Shown: piece by piece, positions 54,080 through 62,798 of the stretch
Numbering within the stretch: position 1 is the stretch's first letter
Layout: the number at the start of each line of letters is the position of its first letter
From: Sphingomicrobium sp. XHP0239
GTDB lineage: Bacteria > Pseudomonadota > Alphaproteobacteria > Sphingomonadales > Sphingomonadaceae
Direction: 5' to 3'
DNA: 64,000 nt
NCBI RefSeq assembly: GCF_039555325.1
Contig: NZ_CP154608.1
Location: forward strand, 2,108,001-2,172,000
Program-made: the position numbers and the translations under genes
Notes under the pieces: model-generated
What the model was told of the DNA's origin: nothing
Database searches by the model: none
What the model saw: the letters and a program-made list of their open reading frames with translations, nothing else

Positions 54080-55211
54080 GATGCTGGATCACCATCCGTG
54101 TGACGTCGCGCATCAGTTCCTGCGCGCTGCCATCCGTAGCATTGGGACAGGTCATAAAGGCAAGCGCATAACGCGATCCGTCGGGCGCGGTCAGGATGCC
54201 GACATCGTTCAGCCCCCCGACCCGGCCGCGGAAATTCTGTCCCGTGCCGGTCTTGTGGGCCCATTCCCAACCGCGCTGGAGTCCGCCTTGGACTCGCAGA
54301 CGTCCGGTGGACGTCAGACCCATCGTGGTCAGGAACTTGGCGGTCGAAGCGGGCGAGAGGAGTTCGCCGCGGTCGAGCCGCGCCAGCGCCCTGGCGATCG
54401 CCATCGGGGCGGCACCGTCGTACGGATTTTCGATATAGCGATCCATGGCCGCTTGGCGCGCCGAGGCGGGGAGCGAAGAGCGCGCACGGTTGAAGCCGTT
54501 GTTGTAGGCGTAGCTCTGGTTCCAGCTCAGCCCCGCGATCTGCGCCTGCATCTCGCGTTCGCCATCGCCGAAGCGGATCGCGCCCAGCGACTTGTCCCGG
54601 ATCAGGCGGCGAACCGCATCGGGTCCGCCGACGGTGCGAAGGATCTTGTCGTTGGCGTGGTTGTCCGACTTGGTCAGCGCATCGAACATCAGATTGTCGA
54701 GCGTGCGCGAATATCCGCCCGCAAGGATCTTGGAAGCGGTGGCCGCGGACCACAGCGTGACGTCGTCACGCCCGAACGTGACGCGGCGATTGAGGTCGAT
54801 CTGCCCGCGATCGACATAGTCGAGCATCGTCATCGTCACCCACAGCTTGCTCACCGACTGCTGCGGGAATAGACGTTCGGTCTGCCAGCCCGCTTCCCAG
54901 TCGCCGTCGATCGACTTGACCGCGATGCCGCTCGCGCCGTTGAAGCTGCGAACGCGCTCGAGGATCTTGGCATTGAGTTGGGCGACATGGGCCGGGGTCT
55001 GGGCCGTGGTGCGCGGCGGAAGGGTGACTTCGAAAGAAGAAACATTGGGCCGAGCGATGTTGGCATCGTTGTCGGCCTCTGTGGGATCGACGCGGACCGG
55101 TGCGGGTTGCGGTTGGACATCGACGCGCTCGTCCTGGATCAGCTGCGCGCTTGCGACCGAAGAAATGATGAGGGCGCCGCCAAGCGCCAGTTTTGCAACC
55201 ACTTTTGTCAT
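54051..55211 (-). CDS. Exported serine hydrolase of class A beta-lactamase fold
   Basis: A 386-residue protein with a signal peptide (MTKVVAKLALGGALIISSVA) and a proline-rich spacer before the catalytic domain. Active-site motifs are S119-x-x-K122 (QQSVSK), S182-D-N184 and K320-T-G322, as in class A beta-lactamases. The omega-loop ExxLN is not clear; GEREMQAQ (E218/E220) sits at its expected place. Could be a beta-lactamase-like peptidase or a low-activity lactamase. The 152 bases upstream (55212-55363) hold no gene. Confidence 0.84.
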   Translation of the reverse strand: MTKVVAKLALGGALIISSVASAQLIQDERVDVQPQPAPVRVDPTEADNDANIARPNVSSFEVTLPPRTTAQTPAHVAQLNAKILERVRSFNGASGIAVKSIDGDWEAGWQTERLFPQQSVSKLWVTMTMLDYVDRGQIDLNRRVTFGRDDVTLWSAATASKILAGGYSRTLDNLMFDALTKSDNHANDKILRTVGGPDAVRRLIRDKSLGAIRFGDGEREMQAQIAGLSWNQSYAYNNGFNRARSSLPASARQAAMDRYIENPYDGAAPMAIARALARLDRGELLSPASTAKFLTTMGLTSTGRLRVQGGLQRGWEWAHKTGTGQNFRGRVGGLNDVGILTAPDGSRYALAFMTCPNATDGSAQELMRDVTRMVIQHHEQYGRQTT

Positions 55212-55363
55212 ACCTGAGAGTCTTCCCCTATCCCCCTAATTTCGCTTGTGTTTTAACTAGCAAACCAAGCCTTAACAGCGCCTGTCCGGACGATGAATCG
55301 ATTAGCTTCTCGGTTGGGCGTATTTCTCTCACCGTTCATCGGCAAATAGGGAAATTAGGCGGC

Positions 55364-56044
55364 CTAGCGGTCCGATCTGGCCAGGCTGCGGGCCAGCCCC
55401 AGCAGCTCGCGATCGTTCGGAGCGGCGGCGACATCGACCGCTTCCCAGCCCTCGCCGATCGACGCTGCCACCTCGTCGCTCAGCGCCACGACGTGAATGG
55501 CGCCCCGGTCCATGGCGCGTTCGTCGACCATTTCGGCGAACCGCTTCCCGGCACGCGGCGAATGGAGGCAGACGACCGCGCCGCGGACCGAATCGAAGCC
55601 CGCCGGTTCCTTGCGGGCCACGCTGGTATAGACCGTCAGGGGCACGATGGTCTGCGACACGTTCGACGGCGCACGGCGATGCGCCCCAGCGAGGTGGAGG
55701 AGGCGGCTGTCGGGCGGGACGAGTTCGAGCAGCTCGTCGATCCCGCCTGATCCGACCAGATCGACCATCAGTCCCGCCGCCCGCGCCGCCGCGGCGGTCG
55801 ATTGGCCCACCGCGTGCACCGGTAATGTACGCAGCGCCTCCAGTTCATCGCCGCCCTGCCGCGCCGCATTGGCGCTTGTCATCAAAATGGCGTCGAACCG
55901 GTCGGGGTCGGGGGCGGTCCAGTCGGCGGGCCGCACCTTGAACAGCGGAATCTTCAGGATGGGGTCGATCCCCAATTCCTCCGCGCGGGAGACCGACAGG
56001 CTGGCACCCGGCTCGGGGCGCAGGATGGCGACCGGCCGGCTCAT
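55364..56044 (-). CDS. hemD: Uroporphyrinogen-III synthase
   Basis: A 226-residue enzyme that cyclises hydroxymethylbilane with inversion of ring D. The family is poorly conserved; RPVAILRPEPGASL, ILMTSANAARQG, VHAVGQSTAAAARAAG and the late VALSDEVAASIG fit HemD, and ATGA coupling to hemC confirms the call. Confidence 0.9.
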   Translation of the reverse strand: MSRPVAILRPEPGASLSVSRAEELGIDPILKIPLFKVRPADWTAPDPDRFDAILMTSANAARQGGDELEALRTLPVHAVGQSTAAAARAAGLMVDLVGSGGIDELLELVPPDSRLLHLAGAHRRAPSNVSQTIVPLTVYTSVARKEPAGFDSVRGAVVCLHSPRAGKRFAEMVDERAMDRGAIHVVALSDEVAASIGEGWEAVDVAAAPNDRELLGLARSLARSDR

Positions 56045-56955
56045 GCCGCGAACAGGCTGGCAATGGAGGGAGGCGCGTCGTCGAGCATTTCCGCGGCAAG
56101 CGCCGCCGCGCCTTCCTCGTCGCCGGCCTCGAACCGTCGTTCTGCCTCGACCATTTCGCTTCCTTCCTCCGAATAGAGTTTTGCGCGAAACCGGTACGGC
56201 CCCTCCGCCGTCGGCACCGCCAGTGCCGCGACCGGTGAATGGCAATCGCCGCCCAGCCGCCGCACGAACGCCCGTTCCAGCGCGACCGCGCCATGCGTCG
56301 GACCATGGTCGATCGCTTCCAGCATCTCCCGCGTTTCCGCATCGTCCGATCGTGCGTCGACCCCGATCGCTCCTTGCGCGGGCGCGGGGAGCAAGGTGTC
56401 GATATCGACCGGGGTGCCGACGCCGGTCTGGCCGAGCCGGTTCAGCCCCGCCATCGCCAGCAGCGTCGCGTCGAACCGTCCCTCGCTCACTGCGGCGATG
56501 CGGGTCGCGACATTGCCGCGCAAAAGGTCGGTGACGATGTCGGGACGCAGAGCGCGCATCTGCGCCGCGCGTCGCGGGCTAGCGGTCCCGATCCGCGCCC
56601 CTTGGGGGAGGCTTTCGATCCGGTCCGCGCCGATCAGGCAGTCGCGCACGTCCTCGCGCGGCAGCAATGCGGCGATTCCGACGCCCTCGGGCCGCTCGCT
56701 CTCCACGTCCTTCATGCTGTGCACCGACAGATCGGTTTCCCTCGCCATCAGCGCGCGGTCGAGTTCCTTGGTCCACACCGCCTTGCCGCCCATTTCGGTG
56801 AGCGGGGCAGTGCGGTTGCGGTCGCCCTTCGTGCTGATCGTGACGATCTTGACCCGCTCTCGTGGCCAGCCATGGGCGGCAAGCAAAGCGGAGCGGACCA
56901 TTTCGGCCTGGATCAGGGCGAGCGGCGAGCCGCGTGTGCCGAGGCGAAGTGTCAT
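56041..56955 (-). CDS. hemC: Hydroxymethylbilane synthase (porphobilinogen deaminase)
   Basis: A 304-residue enzyme polymerising four porphobilinogens. LRLGTRGSPLALIQAEMV starts it; DLSVHSMKDVESERPEGV has the catalytic aspartate, GTASPRRAAQM and LLRGNVATR substrate arginines, and GGDCHSPVAALA the cysteine bearing the dipyrromethane cofactor. It faces tsaD across 77 bases, the usual alphaproteobacterial arrangement. Confidence 0.97.
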   Translation of the reverse strand: MTLRLGTRGSPLALIQAEMVRSALLAAHGWPRERVKIVTISTKGDRNRTAPLTEMGGKAVWTKELDRALMARETDLSVHSMKDVESERPEGVGIAALLPREDVRDCLIGADRIESLPQGARIGTASPRRAAQMRALRPDIVTDLLRGNVATRIAAVSEGRFDATLLAMAGLNRLGQTGVGTPVDIDTLLPAPAQGAIGVDARSDDAETREMLEAIDHGPTHGAVALERAFVRRLGGDCHSPVAALAVPTAEGPYRFRAKLYSEEGSEMVEAERRFEAGDEEGAAALAAEMLDDAPPSIASLFAA

Positions 56956-57032
56956 GGGCGTGGGATGACAGCCGACAAGCCCGCGCACAAGTGCTGGCCT
57001 TTGGCCCCCCGGTGCCGCTAGGGAACGCGGGC

Positions 57033-58064
57033 ATGGCCCTGATCCTCGCCCTTGAATCATCGTGCGACGACAGCGCGGCGGCGATCGTCTCGTCGGACCG
57101 CCAAATTCTCGCGCAGACCGTCGTCGGACAGGCCGAACGCCATCGCCCTTTCGGCGGCGTCGTCCCCGAAATCGCCGCACGCGCGCACGTCGAGGTACTG
57201 CCGGGCTTGGTGCGCCAGGTGTTGCAGGAGGCGGCGATCACCGTTGCCGACGTCGACGCCGTCGCCGCGACCGCCGGGCCGGGGCTGGTCGGGGGCGTCA
57301 TGGTCGGCCTGCTGGCGGGGAAGGGGCTGGCGCTGAGCGCAGGCAAGCCGTTCGTGGCGGTCAACCATCTCGAAGGCCACGCGCTCAGCCCGCGCCTGAC
57401 CGATCCCGACCTCGCTTTCCCCTATCTCCTGCTGCTGACCAGCGGTGGGCATTGCCAGTTGCTCGAAGTTCGCGGGGTCGACGATTACCGCCGCCTCGCC
57501 ACGACCATCGACGATGCCGCGGGCGAGGCGTTCGACAAATCCGCCAAGCTCTTGGGTCTCGGCTATCCCGGCGGCCCCGCGATCGAGATGCTGGCGAAGG
57601 AGGGCGATCCGCAGGCGATCCGCTTTCCCCGCCCGCTCGTGGGATCGGGAGAGCCGCACTTTTCCTTCGCCGGACTCAAGAGCGCGGTGCAGCGGGCGGT
57701 GGAGGCGGGCGATCATCGCCCCGCCGACATCGCCGCCGGTTTCCAGGCCGCCGTGGTCGACTGCCTCGTCGACCGCACCCGGATCGCGCTCGAGGACAGC
57801 GACGCGCCCAGCCTCGTCGTTGCGGGCGGGGTTGCGGCCAACCAGTCGGTCCGAAGCGCGCTCCAGACCCTGGCCGACGAACAGGGCCGCCGCTTTTCGG
57901 TGCCGCCCGGCTGGCTGTGCACGGACAATGCGGCGATGATCGGCTGGGCGGGGGCGGAACGATTTGCGGCCGGGCGGGTCGATCCGCTCGATACGCCGGC
58001 CCGCGCCCGCTGGCCGCTCGACACGGCGGCGGAAAAGGTTCGCGGCGCAGGAGTGAAGGCATGA
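57033..58064 (+). CDS. tsaD: tRNA threonylcarbamoyladenosine transferase TsaD
   Basis: A 343-residue ASKHA-fold enzyme transferring threonylcarbamoyl to A37 of ANN-decoding tRNAs. ALESSCDDSAAAIV begins it; VNHLEGHALSPRL has the metal-binding histidines; LLLTSGGHCQL and GEAFDKSAKLLGLGYPGGP follow. ATG 57033 gives the standard start; the ATGA overlap leads into gpsA. Confidence 0.97.
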   Translation: MALILALESSCDDSAAAIVSSDRQILAQTVVGQAERHRPFGGVVPEIAARAHVEVLPGLVRQVLQEAAITVADVDAVAATAGPGLVGGVMVGLLAGKGLALSAGKPFVAVNHLEGHALSPRLTDPDLAFPYLLLLTSGGHCQLLEVRGVDDYRRLATTIDDAAGEAFDKSAKLLGLGYPGGPAIEMLAKEGDPQAIRFPRPLVGSGEPHFSFAGLKSAVQRAVEAGDHRPADIAAGFQAAVVDCLVDRTRIALEDSDAPSLVVAGGVAANQSVRSALQTLADEQGRRFSVPPGWLCTDNAAMIGWAGAERFAAGRVDPLDTPARARWPLDTAAEKVRGAGVKA

Positions 58065-59047
58065 TCGACAAGATCGCGGTAGTAGGGGGCGGCGCCTGGG
58101 GCACGGCCTTGGCCCAGATGGCGGCCGCCGACGGCAAGGAAGTGTTGCTGTGGGCGCGCGAGGACGATGTCGTGGTCGCGATCAACCGCATCCACCAGAA
58201 CCCCGTCTATCTGAAGGATATTCCGCTTTCGCCGAGCATTCGCGCCACCGCGAACTTCAGCGACCTGTCGAGCGCGGATGCCTGGCTGGTGGTCACCCCC
58301 GCGCAGCACATGCGCGCCGTCCTCGGCCGGGCGCCCTGTCCGGGCATGCCGCTGGTCCTGTGTTCGAAGGGGATCGAGGAGAAATCCGGGCAGTTGCTGC
58401 ATCATGTCGCGAACGACGTCTGCGGCGACTCGCCCATCGCGGTGCTCTCGGGCCCCTGTTTCGCGCACGAGGTCGCACAGGGCCTGCCGACCGCGGCGAC
58501 GCTGGCGTGCGAGGACGAAACGCTCGGCAAGGCCCTGCACGACCGGCTGGTCCGCCCCGAATTCCGCCTCTACTGGACCGACGACGTGGCGGGGGCGGAG
58601 GTCGGCGGCGCGATCAAGAACGTGCTCGCGATCGCCTGCGGCATCGTCGACGGCAAGCAACTGGGTCAGAATGCGCGGGCCGCGCTGATCGCGCGCGGGT
58701 TCGCCGAAATGAAACGCTTCGGTGCGGCCGTCGGCGCGCGCGAGGAAACGCTCGCGGGTCTGTCGGGTCTTGGTGATCTGGTCCTGACCTGCACCTCGAC
58801 GTCGAGCCGCAATTTCTCGCTCGGCAAGGCGATCGGAGAGGGTCGAGATGCGGCGGCGCTGATGGCCGATCGCACCACCGTCGCGGAGGGCGCGCATACC
58901 GCCCCGGTCCTGGCCCGGATCGCCGAAGAGCGCGACATCGACATGCCGATCGTATCGATCGTCGCGGCGTTGCTCTCAGGGGAATTCGGGATCGACGAGG
59001 CGCTCGAGAACATGCTGTCGCGCCCGCCGCGGGCCGAAACGGTCTAG
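58061..59047 (+). CDS. gpsA: Glycerol-3-phosphate dehydrogenase (NAD(P)+)
   Basis: A 328-residue enzyme that makes sn-glycerol-3-phosphate for phospholipids. AVVGGGAWGTALAQMAA binds the cofactor; LSGPCFAHEVAQGLPTAAT, GGAIKNVLAIACGI (catalytic lysine) and LSGLGDLVLTCTSTSSRN are signatures. Coupled to tsaD. Three bases separate it from the convergent DUF1674 gene. Confidence 0.97.
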   Translation: MIDKIAVVGGGAWGTALAQMAAADGKEVLLWAREDDVVVAINRIHQNPVYLKDIPLSPSIRATANFSDLSSADAWLVVTPAQHMRAVLGRAPCPGMPLVLCSKGIEEKSGQLLHHVANDVCGDSPIAVLSGPCFAHEVAQGLPTAATLACEDETLGKALHDRLVRPEFRLYWTDDVAGAEVGGAIKNVLAIACGIVDGKQLGQNARAALIARGFAEMKRFGAAVGAREETLAGLSGLGDLVLTCTSTSSRNFSLGKAIGEGRDAAALMADRTTVAEGAHTAPVLARIAEERDIDMPIVSIVAALLSGEFGIDEALENMLSRPPRAETV

Positions 59048-59050
59048 CTT

Positions 59051-59218
59051 CTAGAAATCCCAGGCGATGCCCTTGCGCTCCCAGTCGCCGTAACGCGTGG
59101 GGTCGGGCTTGTCCTTCTCCCCCTCGGGCCCGTCGGGCGTTTCCACCGGTTCGGGCTCCGGCACGGGCGGCGAGGGAGACAGATGCTCCGGCGGATCGAG
59201 TTTTTTGGGGCGTTTCAT
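59051..59218 (-). CDS. DUF1674 protein (SDHAF4-like)
   Basis: A 55-residue protein: a proline- and glutamate-rich N-terminal part ending in the signature DPTRYGDWERKGIAWDF. This is DUF1674, homologous to the eukaryotic succinate dehydrogenase assembly factor SDHAF4, which helps flavinylated SdhA mature. Role in this bacterium inferred from the family. ATG 59218 is the start right before KRPKKLDPPEHL; it is divergent from the methyltransferase gene with 28 bases between starts. Confidence 0.88.
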   Translation of the reverse strand: MKRPKKLDPPEHLSPSPPVPEPEPVETPDGPEGEKDKPDPTRYGDWERKGIAWDF

Positions 59219-59246
59219 AGGACCAAGATGGGCGCTAGGAGGGGGC

Positions 59247-60503
59247 ATGCCAAGACCTTCCAATGACGGTAGCGGCGAGGGCACCGTCGCGCGCGCCGCT
59301 GCCCTCAAGCTGCTCGACGCCGTCCTTCGCCGCGACGAGACGCTCGATCATGCCGCGCATCATGCGACGCGCGGGCTGCCGCCATCCGACGCCGGGCTGG
59401 CGCTGGCGATCGCGGGCGAAACGCTGCGGCGGCTGTCCGATCTCGATGCACTCATCGATTCGGTCATGGACCGGCCGTTGCCCGACGATGCGAAGGCACG
59501 GATGGTCCTGCGCATGGCCCTGGCGCAGCGGATCGCTCTCGGAACGCCCGACCATGCAGTGGTGGCAACCGCGCTGCCGCAGGTGGCGGGCGGACCGCGG
59601 CGGCTGGTCCACGGGGTCCTGTCGCGTCTGCTGAAGTCCGACCTACCCCCGCTCAATACGCCCCGCCTTCCCGCGGCGATCGAAGAACGGTGGGCGCACT
59701 GGGGCGATGACGTCATCACTGCGGCGCGCATGATGGTGGGCCAGCGCCCTCCGCTCGACATCAGCCTCAAGCACGCCGATGCGGCAGCGCCCGAGGGTCC
59801 GTCCCTCGCCCCCCTCCACCGCCGGGTCACGAGCGGCGACGCCGTCACCGGCCTGCCCGGTTTCGACGCGGGCGGCTGGTGGGTACAGGATCTCGCCGCC
59901 AGCCTACCGGCGCGACTGATCCCTTCTTCCGCTCGCCGCGTGCTCGATGCCTGCGCCGCGCCCGGCGGCAAGACGATGCAGCTCGCCGCGGCCGGGCATG
60001 ACGTCACCGCGCTCGACCTGTCGGCGAAGCGACTGCGCGTGGTGGAGGAAAATCTCGCGCGCACCGACCTGTCGGCACGGATCGTGGCGCACGACCTTCG
60101 CCATCACCGCGACGATCCGTTCGATGCCGTGCTGCTCGACGCGCCGTGCAGCGCCACCGGCACCTTCCGGCGTCATCCCGAGGTGCTCTACCGCGCCCGT
60201 CCGGGGATCGTGTCCGAGATGGCGGCGCTTCAATCCTCGCTCCTCGACGCCTCGGCGCGGCTGACGGGTCCGGGAGGAAGTCTCGTCTACGCCACCTGCT
60301 CGCTCGAACCCGAAGAAGGGGAAGAGCAGATGGTCGCCTTTCTGGACCGCACGCCCGGCTGGCGGATCGAACCGGCCCACGTGCCCGTCGACGCGGTCGC
60401 TCCGACCGAGGAGGGATGGCTCCGTATCCTCCCCGGCGCGCTCGCCGATGCCGGCAGTCTCGACGGCTTCTTCATCGCGCACCTTGTTCGCGCTGGCGAT
60501 TGA
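59247..60503 (+). CDS. RsmB-family 16S rRNA (cytosine-C5)-methyltransferase
   Basis: A 418-residue protein: an N-terminal NusB-like RNA-binding domain ([20 protein letters not shown]) followed by an RsmB/NOP2-type SAM domain with [31 protein letters not shown] and [14 protein letters not shown], giving both catalytic cysteines. The likely target is a cytosine in 16S rRNA (C967 in E. coli). The start ATG follows a strong AGGAGGGGG. Confidence 0.93.
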   Translation: MPRPSNDGSGEGTVARAAALKLLDAVLRRDETLDHAAHHATRGLPPSDAGLALAIAGETLRRLSDLDALIDSVMDRPLPDDAKARMVLRMALAQRIALGTPDHAVVATALPQVAGGPRRLVHGVLSRLLKSDLPPLNTPRLPAAIEERWAHWGDDVITAARMMVGQRPPLDISLKHADAAAPEGPSLAPLHRRVTSGDAVTGLPGFDAGGWWVQDLAASLPARLIPSSARRVLDACAAPGGKTMQLAAAGHDVTALDLSAKRLRVVEENLARTDLSARIVAHDLRHHRDDPFDAVLLDAPCSATGTFRRHPEVLYRARPGIVSEMAALQSSLLDASARLTGPGGSLVYATCSLEPEEGEEQMVAFLDRTPGWRIEPAHVPVDAVAPTEEGWLRILPGALADAGSLDGFFIAHLVRAGD

Positions 60504-60520
60504 AGGCAGACATCGACCCC

Positions 60521-61177
60521 ATGACCATCATCTCCCCCAGCATCCTGTCCGCCGACTTTGCGAAGCTCGGCGAAGAGGTCCGCGCCATCGATGCCGCCGG
60601 CGCGGACTGGATCCATGTCGACGTGATGGACGGCCATTTCGTGCCCAACATCACCATCGGTCCCGCGGTGGTGAAGGCGCTCCGCCCGCACACCGAAAAA
60701 CCGTTCGACGTCCATCTGATGATCGCGCCGGTCGACCCCTATCTCGAAGCCTTTGCCGAGGCGGGCGCCGATATCATCACCGTCCATCCCGAGGCGGGCG
60801 CGCATACCCACCGCACCCTCCAGCAGATCCGCAGCCTCGGAAAGAAAGCGGGGATCGTCATCAACCCCGGTACCGGGGTCGAGGCGATCGACTATCTTCT
60901 CGAACTGGCCGACCTCGTCCTGGTGATGAGCGTCAATCCCGGGTTCGGCGGGCAGAAGTTCATCGAGGGGCAGTTGCGCAAGGTCGACGCCATCGCGCAG
61001 CTCAAGCAGCAACGCGGTCTCGATTTCCACATCGAGGTCGACGGCGGGGTCGATCCCGATACCGCGCCGCGCTGCATCGATGCGGGGGCGACCGCGCTCG
61101 TCGCCGGGACCGCGGTATTCCGCGGCGGGCCGGATGCCTATGCCGACAATATCGCCGCCCTGAAACGCTCGGGATGA
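60521..61177 (+). CDS. rpe: Ribulose-phosphate 3-epimerase
   Basis: A 218-residue TIM barrel. [36 protein letters not shown] (metal histidine and catalytic aspartate), [14 protein letters not shown] and [10 protein letters not shown] with phosphate-binding glycine strand are all present. Interconverts ribulose-5-P and xylulose-5-P. ATG 60521; 17-base gap from the methyltransferase gene and ATGA overlap with the next. Confidence 0.97.
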   Translation: MTIISPSILSADFAKLGEEVRAIDAAGADWIHVDVMDGHFVPNITIGPAVVKALRPHTEKPFDVHLMIAPVDPYLEAFAEAGADIITVHPEAGAHTHRTLQQIRSLGKKAGIVINPGTGVEAIDYLLELADLVLVMSVNPGFGGQKFIEGQLRKVDAIAQLKQQRGLDFHIEVDGGVDPDTAPRCIDAGATALVAGTAVFRGGPDAYADNIAALKRSG

Positions 61178-62787
61178 GTGGCGAAGGCGGTATGCTGTCG
61201 TGGCTTATCGGCAAGGGGCGCCGACCGCTGCGCCTTGCCGCCGTGCCGCGCGATCATGTCGAAGGCGACCGCGACATCGGGGCGGCCCTCATGCGGGGAC
61301 GTCTTCATCACCGCGGCGAGACGCTCGAACTGAAGGGCCTCGACTTCGCCGATCACTCGCTCGACCGCCCGATCGTTCGGCTGCTTCATTCGTTCGCATG
61401 GCTCCGCGATCTTGCGGCTGCGACAGGCCGCGAAGAAGGGGCGAAGCTGGGCGAGGCGGTGGCGCGACGCTGGCTGATGCGTCACGGCGATCGCCCCGAC
61501 GCCGCGTGGGCGCCCGCGCTGCTCGGGGAACGATTGCTCTTCTGGACGGCCTATGCGCCCTTCGTCCTCTCGGGACAGGATGCGACCTATCGCCGCTCCA
61601 TGCTCAATACGATGGCGCGCGGCGCGCGGCATCTGGAGCAAGAGGCCGACAAGGCCGCTCAGGGCCTTCCCCGCATCACCGCCTGGGCGGGACTGACGGC
61701 TGCGAGCCTCACAATGGATGGCAAGGTTCCGCGGGTCGCCCGCTGCGAGGCGGGGCTGATGCGTGCATTGGCACAGGGCCAGCATGACGACGGCGGACTG
61801 AAGAGCCGCCGCCCGTGGGAACAGGCGCTGCTGGTTGATCGGCTGGGACTGACCCGCGCGGCCTATTTCGCGGCCAAGCAATCGCTCCCCGACGCGCTGG
61901 AGGAAGCGGCCGCTGCCGCACTCGCGGCGCTGCACGGGGTACGGCACGGAGACGGCGGCCTCGCCAGCTGGCAGGGCGGCAACCCCGGCGATCCGCAGAC
62001 CCTGAACGCCATCGTCGATGGCTGCGGAATGCGCGCCCGCCCGCTCCGCGAGTCGCGGGGGTGGGGGTATCATCGTCTCTCCGCGCTCGGGACCACGGTG
62101 CAGATGGACGCCGCGCCGCCGCCCGAAGCGCCCTATGCCAGCGGCGCGCACGCCTCGACGCTCGCTATCGAACTGTCCGACGGCGAACAGCGCCTTGTGA
62201 TGAGCTGCGGCGGCGGTGCGGACGAGCCGGGACGTCTGCCGCCGATCCTTGCCGCCGGTCTGCGGGGATCGGCAGCCCACTCGACACTGATCATCGCGGA
62301 GGCGGACAGCAGCCCGATCACCGACACCGGCACGCTTCAGCCCGTGATCCGCGAGGTTCCGGTCGATCGGCGCGAAGGCGACGGCAAGAGCGCGATGTCG
62401 GCCGAGCATATGGGCTATGTCAGACGCTTCGGCCTGTCGCACCGGCGCGACGTGACGCTGGAAGATACCGGAAAGCTCGTCACCGGCGCCGACACGCTCG
62501 AACCGCAGGGCCGTCGCCTGCGTCGCCCGTCGCGCGACTTCGCGATCCGCTTCCATCTCGCGCCGGGGATCGAGGCGAGCCCGACCGCCGACGGCAAGGG
62601 CGCGCTCCTGCGCCCCGCCCAGTCACCGCCGTGGCAGTTCCGCTGTGACGGCGGCACGCTCGGGATCGAGGACAGCCTCGTCATCAATGCCGCGGGGCGG
62701 CCTTTGAAATGCTTGCAGCTTGTCATTCGGGCGGCAGCGGGCAAGGAGGGCGCGACCGTCCACTGGCAATTCCGCCGTTCCAGCTAG
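61174..62787 (+). CDS. Heparinase II/III-family protein
   Basis: A 537-residue protein. The N-terminal half is an alpha-helical toroid-like region ([38 protein letters not shown]); the C-terminal half is a beta-sandwich of the heparinase II/III type ([51 protein letters not shown]). No signal peptide is visible, which is odd for a polysaccharide lyase; such proteins lie between rpe and purH in many alphaproteobacteria and their substrate is unknown. ATGA-coupled to rpe. Confidence 0.88.
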   Translation: MSGEGGMLSWLIGKGRRPLRLAAVPRDHVEGDRDIGAALMRGRLHHRGETLELKGLDFADHSLDRPIVRLLHSFAWLRDLAAATGREEGAKLGEAVARRWLMRHGDRPDAAWAPALLGERLLFWTAYAPFVLSGQDATYRRSMLNTMARGARHLEQEADKAAQGLPRITAWAGLTAASLTMDGKVPRVARCEAGLMRALAQGQHDDGGLKSRRPWEQALLVDRLGLTRAAYFAAKQSLPDALEEAAAAALAALHGVRHGDGGLASWQGGNPGDPQTLNAIVDGCGMRARPLRESRGWGYHRLSALGTTVQMDAAPPPEAPYASGAHASTLAIELSDGEQRLVMSCGGGADEPGRLPPILAAGLRGSAAHSTLIIAEADSSPITDTGTLQPVIREVPVDRREGDGKSAMSAEHMGYVRRFGLSHRRDVTLEDTGKLVTGADTLEPQGRRLRRPSRDFAIRFHLAPGIEASPTADGKGALLRPAQSPPWQFRCDGGTLGIEDSLVINAAGRPLKCLQLVIRAAAGKEGATVHWQFRRSS

Positions 62788-62798
62788 GAGCCGTTCCC

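Noticed and set aside
55240..55290. TTAAC repeats upstream of the serine hydrolase as a CtrA-binding site.
   Set aside because: The two half-sites are 14 bases apart rather than the 7 of the TTAA-N7-TTAA consensus.
57062..58060. Long in-frame extension upstream of gpsA over tsaD.
   Set aside because: It is an alternative frame of tsaD with no domain; gpsA starts normally at 58061 with ATGA coupling.
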